From positions 12,621,081 to 12,685,080 of the forward strand of contig OY288262.1 of assembly GCA_958450325.1 (NCBI GenBank): a stretch of DNA of 64,000 nucleotides, written 5' to 3'. Position numbers and translations under genes: made by a program. The notes under the pieces were generated by a model. That model made no database searches, had not been told where the DNA came from, and worked only from the letters and a program-made list of their open reading frames with translations. The DNA comes from Agrostemma githago (lineage: Eukaryota > Streptophyta > Magnoliopsida > Caryophyllales > Caryophyllaceae). Of the stretch, positions 1-11,421 are shown piece by piece. Within the stretch, counting starts at the first letter, position 1; every line of letters starts with the position of its first letter.

Positions 1-19
1 CACTACTAGCATCGACACG

Positions 20-3000
20 ATGCTGCAAAACTTGGGCTACCTGTCGGGGGCTACCTCAAGGCCCAATCTCCCGGCCGGTAAGATCGTCGAGGTCCTAAAC
101 GACGGAGAGTCTCGACTCGGCTTGGGCTATACCATGACCCAGGGAGATACGGTCCGAACAAACGCAATCAAATTTGTCACTCCCGTGTTCGGAGCTATTC
201 AAGTGGGCCTCTATCAGCCCACCATCTCATATCCCGCGGCTAAATTGGCTCGGCAATGCAACTTCATCCCGGATGATATCTTTGCTCTCATCCAGGCCGA
301 ATCAAAGGAGGATTCGAACCCGGCCGAGCCCATGCTGGGGCTCTTGTTCGGGGAAAGCAAGATCATCTCGACTCTTAAGGAGGAATTGGTGAACCCGATC
401 CTCCACAGCAGCAAGTTCGATACAACCAAGCTGATCTCTGAAGTCGGTGCTAATACCGGAAAAAGGGCTTGGAGGAAGACGATCAAGTGGACCGACAGCG
501 AGGGTCGAGTCTACAAGCTCACTACTGGCGAAGGGGACATGCAAGGCGCCGAGTCCGAATCCGAGTCTGAGTCAGAATCAGAGTCGGAGTCTAGGTCTAA
601 GTCTAGAGGGTCCAGTACTAGGGTCGAGTCTATAACCCCTTTTCCTTTAGCCACACCTATGGGAGTCTCGGAGTCTGTCCCGAGAGCACTCCTCATCCCG
701 CCTCTGACCAATGATCAGATGGCTGCTCTCTTTGAGCTATTTTCAAAATTCTCTATCAATAAAAACGATAACCGTTCTGCTTACGACTTGTCTTATCTTC
801 AAAACATTTTCAAAAAATTTACTTGCAATGACATTGAGAAACCCGACGAACAGGTACCACGACCTCCGCATCTAGTCGAGCAACTCTAACAAAGGGAATC
901 CCGAGATCCGGTTATTGAGGAAACTGACTCCATCAATGTAGGAACCCCTTTAGAGCCTCAGATATTTAAGTTAGGTTTATCCTTAGATCCCGAGGAGAAG
1001 CAACAATTTACAGCTCTCCTCCATGAATTCAAAGACGTCTTCGCATGGTCCTACAAGGACATGCCGGGAATAGACCGGGAGATAGCCGAACACCGTATAC
1101 CAATCAAAGATGGGTGTAAGCCGGTAAAGCAAAAACTCCGAAGAATGAGGCCCGAATGGTCTCTCAAAGTCAAAGAAGAAGTCGACAAGCAATTCAATGC
1201 GGGCTTTATTCAAGTGTCTGAATATCCAGACTGGGTTGCAAATATCGTCCCAGTACCCAAGAAAGACGGAAAGGTACGAGTTTGTGTAAATTTCCGGGAC
1301 CTTAACAAGGCCAACCCGAAATACAATTTTCCGTTGCCACACATCGATATACTGGTGGACAACACAGCCGATCATGCCCTTCTATCATTTATGGACGGGT
1401 ATGCCGGTACAATCAAATCAAAATGGCAGAAGAAGACATGAGTAAGACCACCTTCATTACACCTTGGGGTACTTACTGCTACACCGTTATGCCATTTGGG
1501 CTTATCAACGGCGGTGCCACTTATCAAAGGACCGCCACCACTTTGTTACATGACATGATGCACAAGGAAGTGGAGGTCTACGTGGATGATATGATCGTCA
1601 AGTCCAATGACCGAAACGAGCATATTTCGGCCCTCAGAAAGTTTTTCACCCGTGTACGCAAGTAAAACATGAGGCTAAATCCTCAAAAATGCAGTTTCGT
1701 GGTAACATCGGGCAAGTTACTGGGCCATATCGTCAGCCAACGCGGCATCGAGGTTGACACAGCCAAAATCAAAGCCATTACCGAGATGCGGCCGCCTAAA
1801 ACCAAAAAGGAGATCAGGGGGTTTCTCGGGAAAGTCCAATATATCAGTCGTTTCATTTCAAAGCTAACCATGGTGTGTGAGCCCATTTTCAAGAAGCTGA
1901 AGATAGGGGAACGGGTACTATGGGACGACAAATGTGAAGCAGCTTTCGATAAAATCAAAGAGATTCTGTCTGCACCACCGGTATTAATGCCACCTCAACA
2001 CGGTCTGCCTTTGTCGTTATACCTAACAACGACCGAGACAGCCATGGGGGCTATGCTGGCCCAGACAGTTGATTCGAAAGAACGGGCTATTTACTAGATT
2101 AGTAAAAGGTTCCTAGAATACGAGTGTAAATATACCCTGCTCGAAAAGAGGTGCCTAGCGCTAGTTTGGGCCACTAAAAAGCTCCGACACTATATGCTTA
2201 GCCACGAAGTACACGTGTTATCTAGAATGGATCCAATCAAATATCTGTTCGAGAAGCCCATCCTCAATGGAAGGATATCCAGATGGACTTTAATGCTAGC
2301 TGAGTTCGACCTCAAGTTCGTGCCATTGAAAGCCATCAAAGGCCGGGTAGTAGCCGAGTTCCTTGCTGATAGACCGGTATCTGAAGAGGGACATACCGAT
2401 ACTTGGGCCTTCCCAGATGAAGATATGTTCCATACTAACACCGAAACATGGGACCTATATTTTGACGGGGCATCTAACTTTCGAGGATTTAGGGTCGGGA
2501 TTTTGCTATTCTCACCACAAGGAGAGCACACCTCGTTATCCATTAAATTGGACTTCGACGTGACTAAAAACGCAGCCGAATATGAAGCATGTATTCACGG
2601 GTTGCAAGCCGCCACTGATTTAGGAGTAATGAGCCTCCGGGTCCATGGTGACTCATCTTTAGTCATCAATCAAGCTCTCCAAAAATAGAAGACTCGGAAC
2701 GCAAATCTCGTAGCTTACCAAGCGCGAGTAAGGGTTCTCGAAAAGCAGTTTCAAAAGGTAAAATACATTTATCTACCTCGGGAAGAAAACCAGTTTGCAG
2801 ATGCGCTATCCAAATTAGCATCTTTACTGAATATCCCGGAACACCTAACCAGCATGCCGATTTGCGTCGAAAGACGGTCCGAGCCGTCATATATCAACGC
2901 TATCCAAGACATTGAAATAACTGATCTGGAACCTTGGTACCATGCTGTTCTGACCTACTTAACGTCGGGAGAATATCCTCCGGGATCTGAAAACCGGGCC

Positions 3001-4185
3001 AAGAAAGCCCTACAAAGATGGGCCACTCAGTTCATCCGCACGGACGAGGGGCAGTTATATAAAAAGACGACACATGGGGCCTTACTCCTATGCATTGACA
3101 AAACGCAAGCTAAAAGGGTCATGGCCGAGGTACACGATGGTGAAAACGGTCCGCATATGAACACCCATATGCTAGCTCGAAAAATCGCAAGACTCGGTTA
3201 CTATTGGAATAGCATGGAGACCGACTGCCAGTTATATGTCAAACACTGTCATAAATGTCAGATTTTCGCCAACGTCCAATATATGCCGTCATCCCTATTA
3301 TATACCATGACATCACCATGGCCATTCTCGACATGGGGAATTGATATAATCGGGAAGGTGAACCCTTCCGGGACGAGGGGTCACTGTTTCATTCTAGTGG
3401 CTATTGACTATTTTACTAAATGGGTCGAAGCCGAGTCATATCGTGTCTTGAACGCCAAGCACGTGGCCAAATTCATCCAAGATAAGATTATATGCCGATA
3501 CGGGATCCCGCACGAGTTCGTCAGTGATCACGGGACCCATTTTCAAGCCGAAACTGCTACTTTGCTAGCAAAATATAAGTTTCAAAGGCATACATCTTCA
3601 CCTTACCGTCCCCAAACAAATGGAGCGGTAGAGGCAGCCAATAAAACAATTGTCACCATACTTAAAAAGATGGCTGATAATTACCGGGATTGGCCCGACA
3701 AAATTCCTTTTGCCCTATGGGGGTACCGGACATAAATTCGCACCGCAACCGGAACAACTCCATACTATCTGACATATGGAATGGAGGCGGTCTAGCCGGT
3801 CGAGCTTGAGGTACCATCCCTGAGGATTCTACTCGAAAGTCAGGTGCCTGAAGCAGATTGGGTCCAAGCCGGATACAATTCGTTAATTCTCTTGGACGAA
3901 CGACGATCCCGAGCCCTTAACAATATCCAGATATACCAAAAAAGGATACAACGGGCTTTCAACAAAAGGGTTAGGCCCAGTAATATCAAAGAAGGGGATC
4001 TGGTCCTGAAGTCTGTCCGGGCTTTGCTACCAGTTGACCCAAGAGGAAAATTCAAACCCAATTGGGCCGGACCATATCTAGTGAAGAAGGTTTTATCAGG
4101 AGGAGCAGTAATGCTGACAGACTTGGACGGGAACGAATTCGTCAATCCAACCAACTTGGACCAACTGAAACGATACTACCCCTGA
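20..4185 (+). pseudogene. Tat pol polyprotein, copy A (PR-RT linker, RT, two RNase H domains, integrase)
   Basis: This is the retrotransposon polyprotein for reverse transcription and integration. From left to right: the PR-RT linker with a Glu-Ser repeat (to 889), RT from about 983 with YVDD near 1,590, a gypsy RNase H without its usual first Asp, and an archaeal-type RNase H (FDGAS near 2,465, AEYEA near 2,580, GDSS near 2,650). Then come the integrase zinc finger (3,130-3,260) and the integrase core, Asp 3,343, Asp 3,526 and Glu 3,631, with 34 residues between the last two. A chromodomain-less tail ends at 4,185. Nonsense codons lie at 887, 1,663, 2,095, 2,686, 3,733 and 3,793. A one-base deletion near 1,406 shifts the frame beside the RT catalytic aspartate. 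Domain calls are clear; no product is expected. Confidence 0.9.
551..602 (+). repeat. Glu-Ser hexanucleotide repeat in the PR-RT linker
   Basis: An imperfect GARTCN hexamer repeat encodes about eight Glu-Ser dipeptides. Copy B has the same tract on the minus strand near 63,760-63,805 with small differences. It makes an acidic, probably flexible spacer between protease and RT. Confidence 0.8.
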
Positions 4186-4572
4186 ACCTCATCTCAATGT
4201 CATTTGCTAAAAAGTTTATAAAATCTTGTGTTTTTTATAAATTTTCAAAGAAATTAAGCAAGTCAATAAGTTAGGATTACTTATCCTACTGTCGCACATC
4301 TCGAACTAATAGTCTTGATGTATTTCGAAAATTGCAAAAAATCTATGTCTGAACTACAGTTGGTTTGATTCCATCAATCGTGCGAAAGGGATTGCAAAAA
4401 AGGGTACAACCACTGCAATAACGAAAAGACAGAAACGGTTTTCACTAATATGTCTTTTATTATTTCAAAAAAATGCATCACACAAAAAAAAATCACACCA
4501 CAAAAATAATAGTAGTACTTAAATAATAAAATCTAGGAGACTACTGCTCATACATTTTCCGATCCCTTTATC
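4186..4572. other. Spacer between convergent pol and antisense ORF, copy A
   Basis: This noncoding spacer of 387 bp separates the stop of pol from the stop of the antisense ORF, which converge tail to tail. The matching spacer in copy B is about 355 bp (52,853-53,207). I see no gene. It is rich in A and T runs and may hold 3' ends for both transcripts, but I recognise no specific terminator. Confidence 0.6.
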
Positions 4573-5463
4573 TTAAGGGTCGTGCGGAGCCCGAGGTCGA
4601 CGGGGCGGGGGCGAACGTTTCCGGATCACGAATGGAACCTCTTTAGCTCGAACCCGTTTCTTCGACTGCGGGTTTTCTGTCACTTGCACTGGTCCAAGCC
4701 GAGCCCGTACGTGCTCGGGTAGTCTGTCTCGAGGACCAAGTCGGTCTTTAACCGCCAGTCTTGGGCCGAGTCTCCTTTCCAAGTCCGTCTGGGGGCTCAC
4801 TTTCCCCCGTGCACCTTTAGTACTGGACCCTTCAGTTTGAGTCCTAGTCTTCCCTCTTTGGCTTGACATCAGACGAACCATGGTACCCGGGGTATCGCCG
4901 TCGTCAAAGAAACCTCGATTATCTTTAGCTTGTTCTCGGCGCAGCAAGTCAAAGGCTTCGTCGGTCTTCAAAGCAGCACGGGCTTTAGCGGAATCTGCTT
5001 TTGTCCACTTCACATACGAAGCCGATACCCAGATCGAATGAAGAGTCTTGGAAACGGGCCAAGTAGCCCGGGTGTACCACCGTTGCATCCAAGTATCGCA
5101 CATCACGTCTGTCAGCTGAGTAGGTTCACTCACGACCGCTTCGATTTCCGGGATTCTTTAGGCTCGACCATATTGCCTAAGTATGCGATCGAGGTAAAGA
5201 TGAATCGTCTGTCTAAAAGATTGGATCAATTGATATCGGGCCCTATCTCTTGATTCTAAACCGGTCCAGACATAAATAGGCCACCAAGGTACGGTCCAAC
5301 GGATCAATGGGCCTCCTTGGAAAGACAACAGCTCGTCCTAGTATTTTTGGGTATTAAGACGAGAAAAGTCAACGGTTTGTCTCCTCGTCCTCACTTGATT
5401 CGGACGATATCGGCTTACATCAAGGGGAGGATCCACAATCGATAAACTCTCGAATAGCCAAAG

Positions 5464-5608
5464 CTGAGAAAAAAATGGGAATATGATTATCGACTTTTCA
5501 AAAAAAAAAAAACGCAAAAAATCGCAAAAATCGGAAAAAACCGAGAAAATCGGGAAAATCGCGAATTGAAAAAAATCAAAATTGAAAAAAATCAAAAAAT
5601 CAATGCAC
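5464..5608 (-). other. Intron in aORF, copy A
   Basis: On the minus strand the exon ends CTACAG and is followed by GTGCATTG. The intron is very U-rich and ends in TTTTTTTCTCAG before CTTTGGCTA. The same boundaries occur in copy B with an almost wholly diverged intron body, and the frame continues in phase 0. This is the pattern of a real spliceosomal intron. Confidence 0.75.
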
Positions 5609-6160
5609 CTGTAGAAGACGGGTACTCCCAGTCAGCCGAATCGACGAATCTCTTTATCGGTTATCCAAACCCTGGATAATCTCCCCTGTAATCAGCCAAG
5701 CTGGGTTGTGCTCTGTCTCCATCAGGTCAGCCACAGTGAGAAGTCGGACATGGCCCATGCAAGATAACAAATCCATATGACCTTCGAAGGCATAAACATG
5801 GACCATGCAAAAAGTAAAGGCCCTACGGCTATATACCGGCCTGACCCGGTGATAATTGTGGTGTTTTGGTCCCATTTTCCTTGTGGAATCGCTCCTTGGG
5901 AGCGGTTTATGGTCTCTTATTCTTCCTCTAGCTCGTTTCAGGTTCCCGAGACTATTCATGAAGCAATTCCGACTCAATACATACACATTTTGGAGCCAAC
6001 GAAGTGAAGGAACGATCACTCGGTGCCTTGGATTCGATACCGAGACCTCGAGACCCAATCCCGAGCCTCCGAGACCCGAGCCCGAGTCCCGAGAATCGAT
6101 GAGAAACCCATGAGAGGCAAGGAGGGACCAAAAAGATCATAATGGAGGCCTACAAGGTCC

Positions 6161-6323
6161 TTCCCGGGCGGGATAATGCCTTCCCGTCCGGGAAGGAATG
6201 CACAAAAGGAGAGGCTACTGTCTTGAGCCCGTCCCGTCGAGAAGAACTCGTCCCGGTCGGGACCGTCTCGTCCCGGGCGAGACCAAACCGTCCCGGGCGA
6301 GACCAAACCGTCCCGGGCGGGAC
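6161..6323 (+). repeat. Cluster of TCCCG-NN-CGGGA dyads in NA1 U3
   Basis: About seven imperfect dyads (6,161; 6,181; 6,231; 6,250; 6,269; 6,289; 6,310) with half-sites TCCCG and CGGGA around a two-base centre. The last ones repeat with a 20-bp period, and copy number differs between the two LTRs. The cluster ends about 55 bp upstream of the TATA box, where promoter elements would sit. Confidence 0.8.
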
Positions 6324-6377
6324 GAAGCACTGGCAGCCCGCAATTGATTCTTTTCTTCTCCTTCATTCTTGTACCCA

Positions 6378-6385
6378 TATAAATA
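6378..6385 (+). promoter_or_regulatory. TATA box in NA1 5' LTR
   Basis: TATAAATA within CCCATATAAATACT. The 3' LTR has the same at 14,495-14,502. Confidence 0.7.
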
Positions 6386-7491
6386 CTTCCCTCTTGTATT
6401 GTTTATGTATCCTACACTACATTAGACTCTCTTAAGCCTCTCTACAAATTACAAACCCTAGATTTAGAGTTCATCCATTTAGTTTAATCTTCCTTCAATC
6501 TTCCTTCAATCTTAGTTTAATCTAGTTTAGATAATCTTGTATTAAGTGGGTTCTTGAAGATTTCTCCAAGCTTGACATCCTTGGAGTTGATTTAGGTTCT
6601 TATTTATTCAAGATTGAACCTTTTTCTTCATTTTGTTGTTGGTATAATCTCCTCTACTCTTATTCTTGTTTATTTAATCTAGTTTCAATCTTTTCATATT
6701 GTTATTGTTCTTGTTCTTATTTGTTATTATGGATGTTTGGATGTTTGAGTTGATTTCTCTTGTTTATGTTATTGTTAGTCTCATAATGAGTGAGTAGTCT
6801 CCTTGTGGGGTTAGTAGGGGGATTAAGGGTAGATTATGGGTGATTAGGGTTTGATTAGGGGTAAAGGTTACATCTTTGTTGTTAGTCACATATTGGGCAC
6901 TCTATGTGTTTGTTGATTTGCTTGTATGAGTAGTAGTGGCCAATGCTTCCCATACTTGTGCTCATCTTCTCATTGTTTGTCTATTATGTGATCATGTTGA
7001 GAATAGTCGTAGTCACGAGAGTGCGGACTAGGGTCTACGTAGCGAGAGCCCGGACCTACCTTGACATCGGTCTACGTAGCGAGAGCCCGGACCGACTCTA
7101 GCAACTAGGAGACACCTACACCCTTGATCACCCCAATTACCCATCTACACTTATGAACCCGACCCACCCCACTTCCTTTCATATTTGAATTCATCCTCTT
7201 AGTTAGTCATCATTCCATTAGTTTCATTGTTTAGTTTGTTTCTAGTTATTCCTCTTAATCTTGTTTTAGCTAGTTCATCATTAGTCTAGTTCTTACTTCT
7301 CCTCCACCATATTTTTCCAATTATCGCTTTCTTTGTGTTTGTTTGGTGATTTAGTCTCGTTTTTAGGCCGACATAGTCTAGACTTCGCAATACCGTCTCC
7401 GTGGATACGATCCCGACATACCCTAACTACCGTTAGGTCTAGCCGGTTATATTATTGACGGTGGAGACGTGACAAATCCCTACCATCAATT

Positions 7492-7509
7492 TGGCGCCGT
7501 TGCCGGGGA
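7492..7509 (+). promoter_or_regulatory. Primer-binding site (tRNA-Asp), NA1
   Basis: TGGCGCCGTTGCCGGGGA, three bases after the 5' LTR, is complementary to the 3' end of plant tRNA-Asp, the usual Athila primer. Confidence 0.9.
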
Positions 7510-7712
7510 CGGTGCATTGTTTAGACTTAGTTTGCTTATTTCTAGACTTAGTTACCTTCTTTGTGCTTTTCTACCCTCTCTTGTGCATATTCTTTAGATT
7601 TTTCTTGTTTATTTCTTCCTTTTCTCCTTGTTTCTCGTTGTGCTTGATTATTGTCGTTGCCTAGTGCCCATAAAGCACTAGGTGTTCTCACGTTTGCTTA
7701 AGTGTGTATTGT

Positions 7713-10700
7713 ATGCCTAGGAGGGGAGGCGATTTCTTTCTCTTTAATCCAGAGCCGGAAAGACTCTTTCGAGCCTTTCGCCAACGGACGATTGACCGGG
7801 TTAGAATCTACCAACCAAGTGCTAGCAATACCCATCAAGAGCAAGCTCAAGGATCCGACTTTAGCGAGTCACCTCGAGAGACGGCCGGAGGGACCTTCAA
7901 CAATCCCTTCGGTAATTCTAGTCCTAGTTCCCCGTCTTCTTCTATATCAACACCGTCTACACCACCATCTTCTCCCTTATATCCAATTATGCCGAAGTTT
8001 TCATCTCACTCCACTTTTACCGAGGATGTCTTGCCGGGACCGAGTGCTTTACCGGATACCTATACCGGGAATTTTGTGGCAAAGACTCAATTTATCCAAC
8101 TTGTGGAGAGGAATCAATTTAGTGGTTTGCCCACCGAAGACCCGCACCAACATATGGAGACTTTCTCCGATTATTGTGACGCTATCTCTCAAACCGGGGT
8201 TACTCAAGATCAAATTCGTTGGGTACTTTTCCCGTTCTCTCTTATTGGAAAAGCGAAGCAATAGATCAAGAGTCTCGATAGGGCAACCATGGGGATTGAT
8301 ACTTGGAAGAAACTTGCATTAGCGTTCTACCAAAAATTTTACCCTCCGGAGAAGACCAATTCGCTTAGGGCCTCCATCACCGGTTTCCAACAACGGGATG
8401 AAGAGAGCCTTTATGAAGCTTGGGAGCAGTTTAAATCTTTGGTGAGATCGTGCCCCCATCATGGACTCTCACAATGGTTCTTGGTCCAACAATTTTGGAA
8501 CGGTCTTTATGAGGACTCGAGAGCTATACTTAATATGGGCTCCAATGGTAGGTTTACCGAGGTCAATGACGATCAAACTTGGGCAAGAGTTGAAGAGATG
8601 ACGGTACATAATTCCCAATACTCTAGGCCTAGGAAGGCGAACCGAGGAGGTAGGCATGAGTTCGATGCTATTACACAATTAAGCATCGATCTTGGAGCTC
8701 AACTAAGAACTCACATGGAGACCATTGATAAGAAGCTCCAAAGCCACCTCAATCAAGTTCAAGGTTCTAGTTCCTCCAACCAACACTCGGTTCATGAGAT
8801 TAATGCCTTTGGAGTTGTGTCTCCTACACCTTATTTCGGGATGTGTGATACTTGTGGAATCGTTGGTCATGATCCTATGCATTGTAGAGGAAGTATTGAG
8901 CAAGTGAACGCCTTTCAAGCGTTCAAGCAAGGTGCCTCCTCTAATCAATACCAAGCTTCCAACCAAGTCCCTCAACAACAAGTTATGCAACCTCGTCCCT
9001 ATGTTCCACCTCCCTTAAGGGACAACAATCAAGGTTACCAAGGTTATATGGGTAATCCAAGACCCTTCAACAACTTCAAGCAAAATAACCAAGGTACCTT
9101 TCACAACAACAATCAAGGGTTCCAACAAGGGAACTTCAATCAAGGTGGTTTCCAAGGAAACCAAAGCTTCCAACAACAACAAAACCACAATCAAGGCCTT
9201 AATCAAGGCAATTCTCATGGGTTCCAAGGGAACCGTCAACAACAACAAGAAACACAAAGCAATCAACAAAGCAAGCCTAGGAGCCGGTGTCCTATTCATG
9301 ATTATGGTACTCCATTACCCCTCACCGACACTCCGCATAATCCACAATCTCCGCCTCGAGATTTCGACATGCAAAAACAAATGATGGATATGCAAAGGAG
9401 TACTCAAGAAATGCAAAGGAGTCAATTGGAGACACAAAGGTCACAACAAGAGATCATAGCTCAAATCTTAAATGAAAACAAGGAAACAAGAACTCATATG
9501 AAGATGTTTGAGACTCAAATATCTCAACTTGTATCGGGAAGTTCTTCAAGGCAAAGGGGGGCAATTACCTCCTCAAGGTGAAACTCCAAATTTTGAGCAT
9601 GTCAATGCCATCACCTTAAGGAGTGGGGCTACCTATAATCCTCCCGTGTTTCCTAGTGAGCAACAAGCAATGAAGGAAGTTGTGTCTCCAACTCAAGGAG
9701 AGTCAAGCTTTGATAATCCAATGGAGGAGCAAGTATTATGTGAAATTGAAAAACCCCAAGAAGACAACCCTTCCCCACTTCAAGAGAAAGACAAGGGTAA
9801 AAGGAAAGTGTCATTTGAGGAGTCTACCCCTATTGAGCAGAACAAGTACCAAATCAAGTTGCGTTTCCCATCAAGGCAAATGAAGACTAAGGCGGATACT
9901 CAATACGACAAGTTCCTTAGTATTGTGAAGAAATTGGATGTGAGTGTCCCATTTACCGAGTTACTTATCCAAATCCCGGCATATGGAAAATTCATGCAAG
10001 AAATCTTGGCTAGGAAGAGACCCGTCGACAAGGAAGAGACCATAGCGTTCACAAGAGTGGTGAGCGAGCTTATTCAAGGTTCCACGCTTCCGAAGTTGAA
10101 GGATCCGGGTAGTTTCTCGATCCCATGCACCATAGGCAACTTTGAGATTGAGATAGCTATGTGTGATTTGGGTGCGAGTGTGAGCATCATCCCCTATTCC
10201 ATTTGTGATCGATTAGGGATGAAGTAGCTGAATTGTACGTCCATTACACTCCAAATGGCCGATAAATCTCTTAACCGACCATTGGGGATGCTAGAGGATA
10301 TGCCGGTAAGAATTGGGAAATTCTTCATTCTGGTCGATTTTCTTGTGCTCGACATGCCAGAAGATGCTATCACTCCTATTATACTTGGGCGCCCATTTCT
10401 ACACACCGTCGGTGCCATGATCGATGTCAAGAAGGGTAGGATTACTTTTCAACTAGGCGACGAAGCGTTAGTGTTTGACCTCCAAGGCAACACCTCGCCT
10501 ATGAACGAGACATGTAATATGATCCATGCCACGAAAGACGTCAATCTAGGGGTTGAGTCGGGACAAAGCTTGAAGAGCTACTCTTATGTACTTGATGATG
10601 ATGATTCCGAGAGTGAGGAAGATGAGTGCCCATATCATGGGCTTGATGACAAGATGAAAAGCAAGGAGCAAGATGAGCCTCCTTTGGGGCCGCATGAGGA

Positions 10701-10914
10701 CAAGTGGACTTTTGGGTATATCCCGAAAGATCAAAAGTACAAGTTCAAGCCATTGAACTTGGAAGATTGGGATGCCCCGGGAACGTCAAGGCAAGGTCAT
10801 GAAGAGCCTTGGTATGTGGATGCTTATATAACGAGCTTGATTGAAGACTTTGCTAGGGCCTTCGACTTGTTCCTTCGTGCCCTCGATGGAGATGGAATCG
10901 GTTATTGTTGTTGA
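7713..10914 (+). pseudogene. Athila-type gag-protease gene of NA1
   Basis: Gag starts at ATG 7,713 (MPRRGGDFF). It has the capsid region (ERNQF near 8,110, then to about 8,640), a CCHC knuckle CDTCGIVGHDPMHC near 8,845-8,885, a long Asn/Gln-rich tract (8,930-9,280) and a heptad-like Gln/Met helix (9,365-9,540). A TAG at 8,262 interrupts the capsid. A run of six G near 9,556 shifts the frame into the protease part. The aspartic protease motif DLGAS is near 10,170, followed by another TAG at 10,225. The frame ends at 10,914 in an acidic tail finishing AFDLFLRALDGDG, which NA2 partly shares (AFDLLLHALKG). RT should follow here but is absent. The tail does not look like a random deletion point. 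Confidence 0.88.
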
Positions 10915-11212
10915 AAAAGAATGAAGAAAGCACCATCCATTGTTTGATGGAGTTCCACAAGAACCGTCCCATTGTATATATCTCTTTATTGTAATTCCTT
11001 TGGATTTTTTTTGTGAATTCTTGTAATATTTGATTATTGATGAGCGATGCGAGGGAGAGAGTTTGATGTTGAGTTTGAGTTTGCTTGATAGGTATGAAGT
11101 GAAGACGATTCCTAGAGAGGAATGGCTATAATAGAGCTTGGATAGTAAGCATGAGGATCGGGTTTTTGAAGCTTGGAGTAAGCTTTTGGGCTTGTGGATG
11201 GTCAAGAAGACC

Positions 11213-11421
11213 CATCCCAACCGGGAAGAGGCTTCCCGACCGGGAAGGGTGCGGCATCCCGACCGGGAAGGAGCCATCCTGATCGGGATGAAGGTGCACA
11301 TTATCGAGCTCACTGGAGGTCCGTCCCGACCGGGAAGGGAGCGTCCCGACCGGGAAGGGAGCGTCCCGACCGGGAAGGGAGCGTCCCGACCGGGACGGGT
11401 GTGTCATCCCGACCGGGATGG
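11213..11421 (+). repeat. Internal array of nine TCCCGACCGGGA dyads, NA1
   Basis: Nine dyads begin at about 11,215, 11,233, 11,256, 11,277, 11,323, 11,343, 11,363, 11,383 and 11,406. Those at 11,323-11,394 form a regular 20-bp tandem repeat. The motif is the one found in this element's U3, here placed just after the gag-PR gene. Confidence 0.85.

Larger units (their letters stand above)
5850..7488 (+). repeat. 5' LTR of NA1
   Basis: 1,639 bp, TG...CA. U3 holds a cluster of TCCCG-NN-CGGGA dyads (6,161-6,323) upstream of the TATA box at 6,378. Further on, the 13-mer GCGAGAGCCCGGA occurs twice (7,039-7,095 region). Relative to the 3' LTR it has a ~19-bp gap at its start, a small gap near 5,960, and one extra copy of a 20-bp dyad-bearing unit. 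Confidence 0.92.

Noticed and set aside
7702..8322. 206-codon frame overlapping NA1 gag
   Set aside because: It is a shadow of the gag frame; the other frame has the capsid homology and continues to the zinc knuckle.
9554..9570. Run of six G at the NA1 gag-PR junction as a programmed frameshift site
   Set aside because: Athila gag and pol are normally in one frame, and the Athila copy here has them in one frame at this junction; a simple indel in a G run is more likely.
11323..11421. Regular 20-bp palindromic repeats resembling a CRISPR array
   Set aside because: There are no variable spacers, the repeats are contiguous, and the context is a plant retrotransposon.
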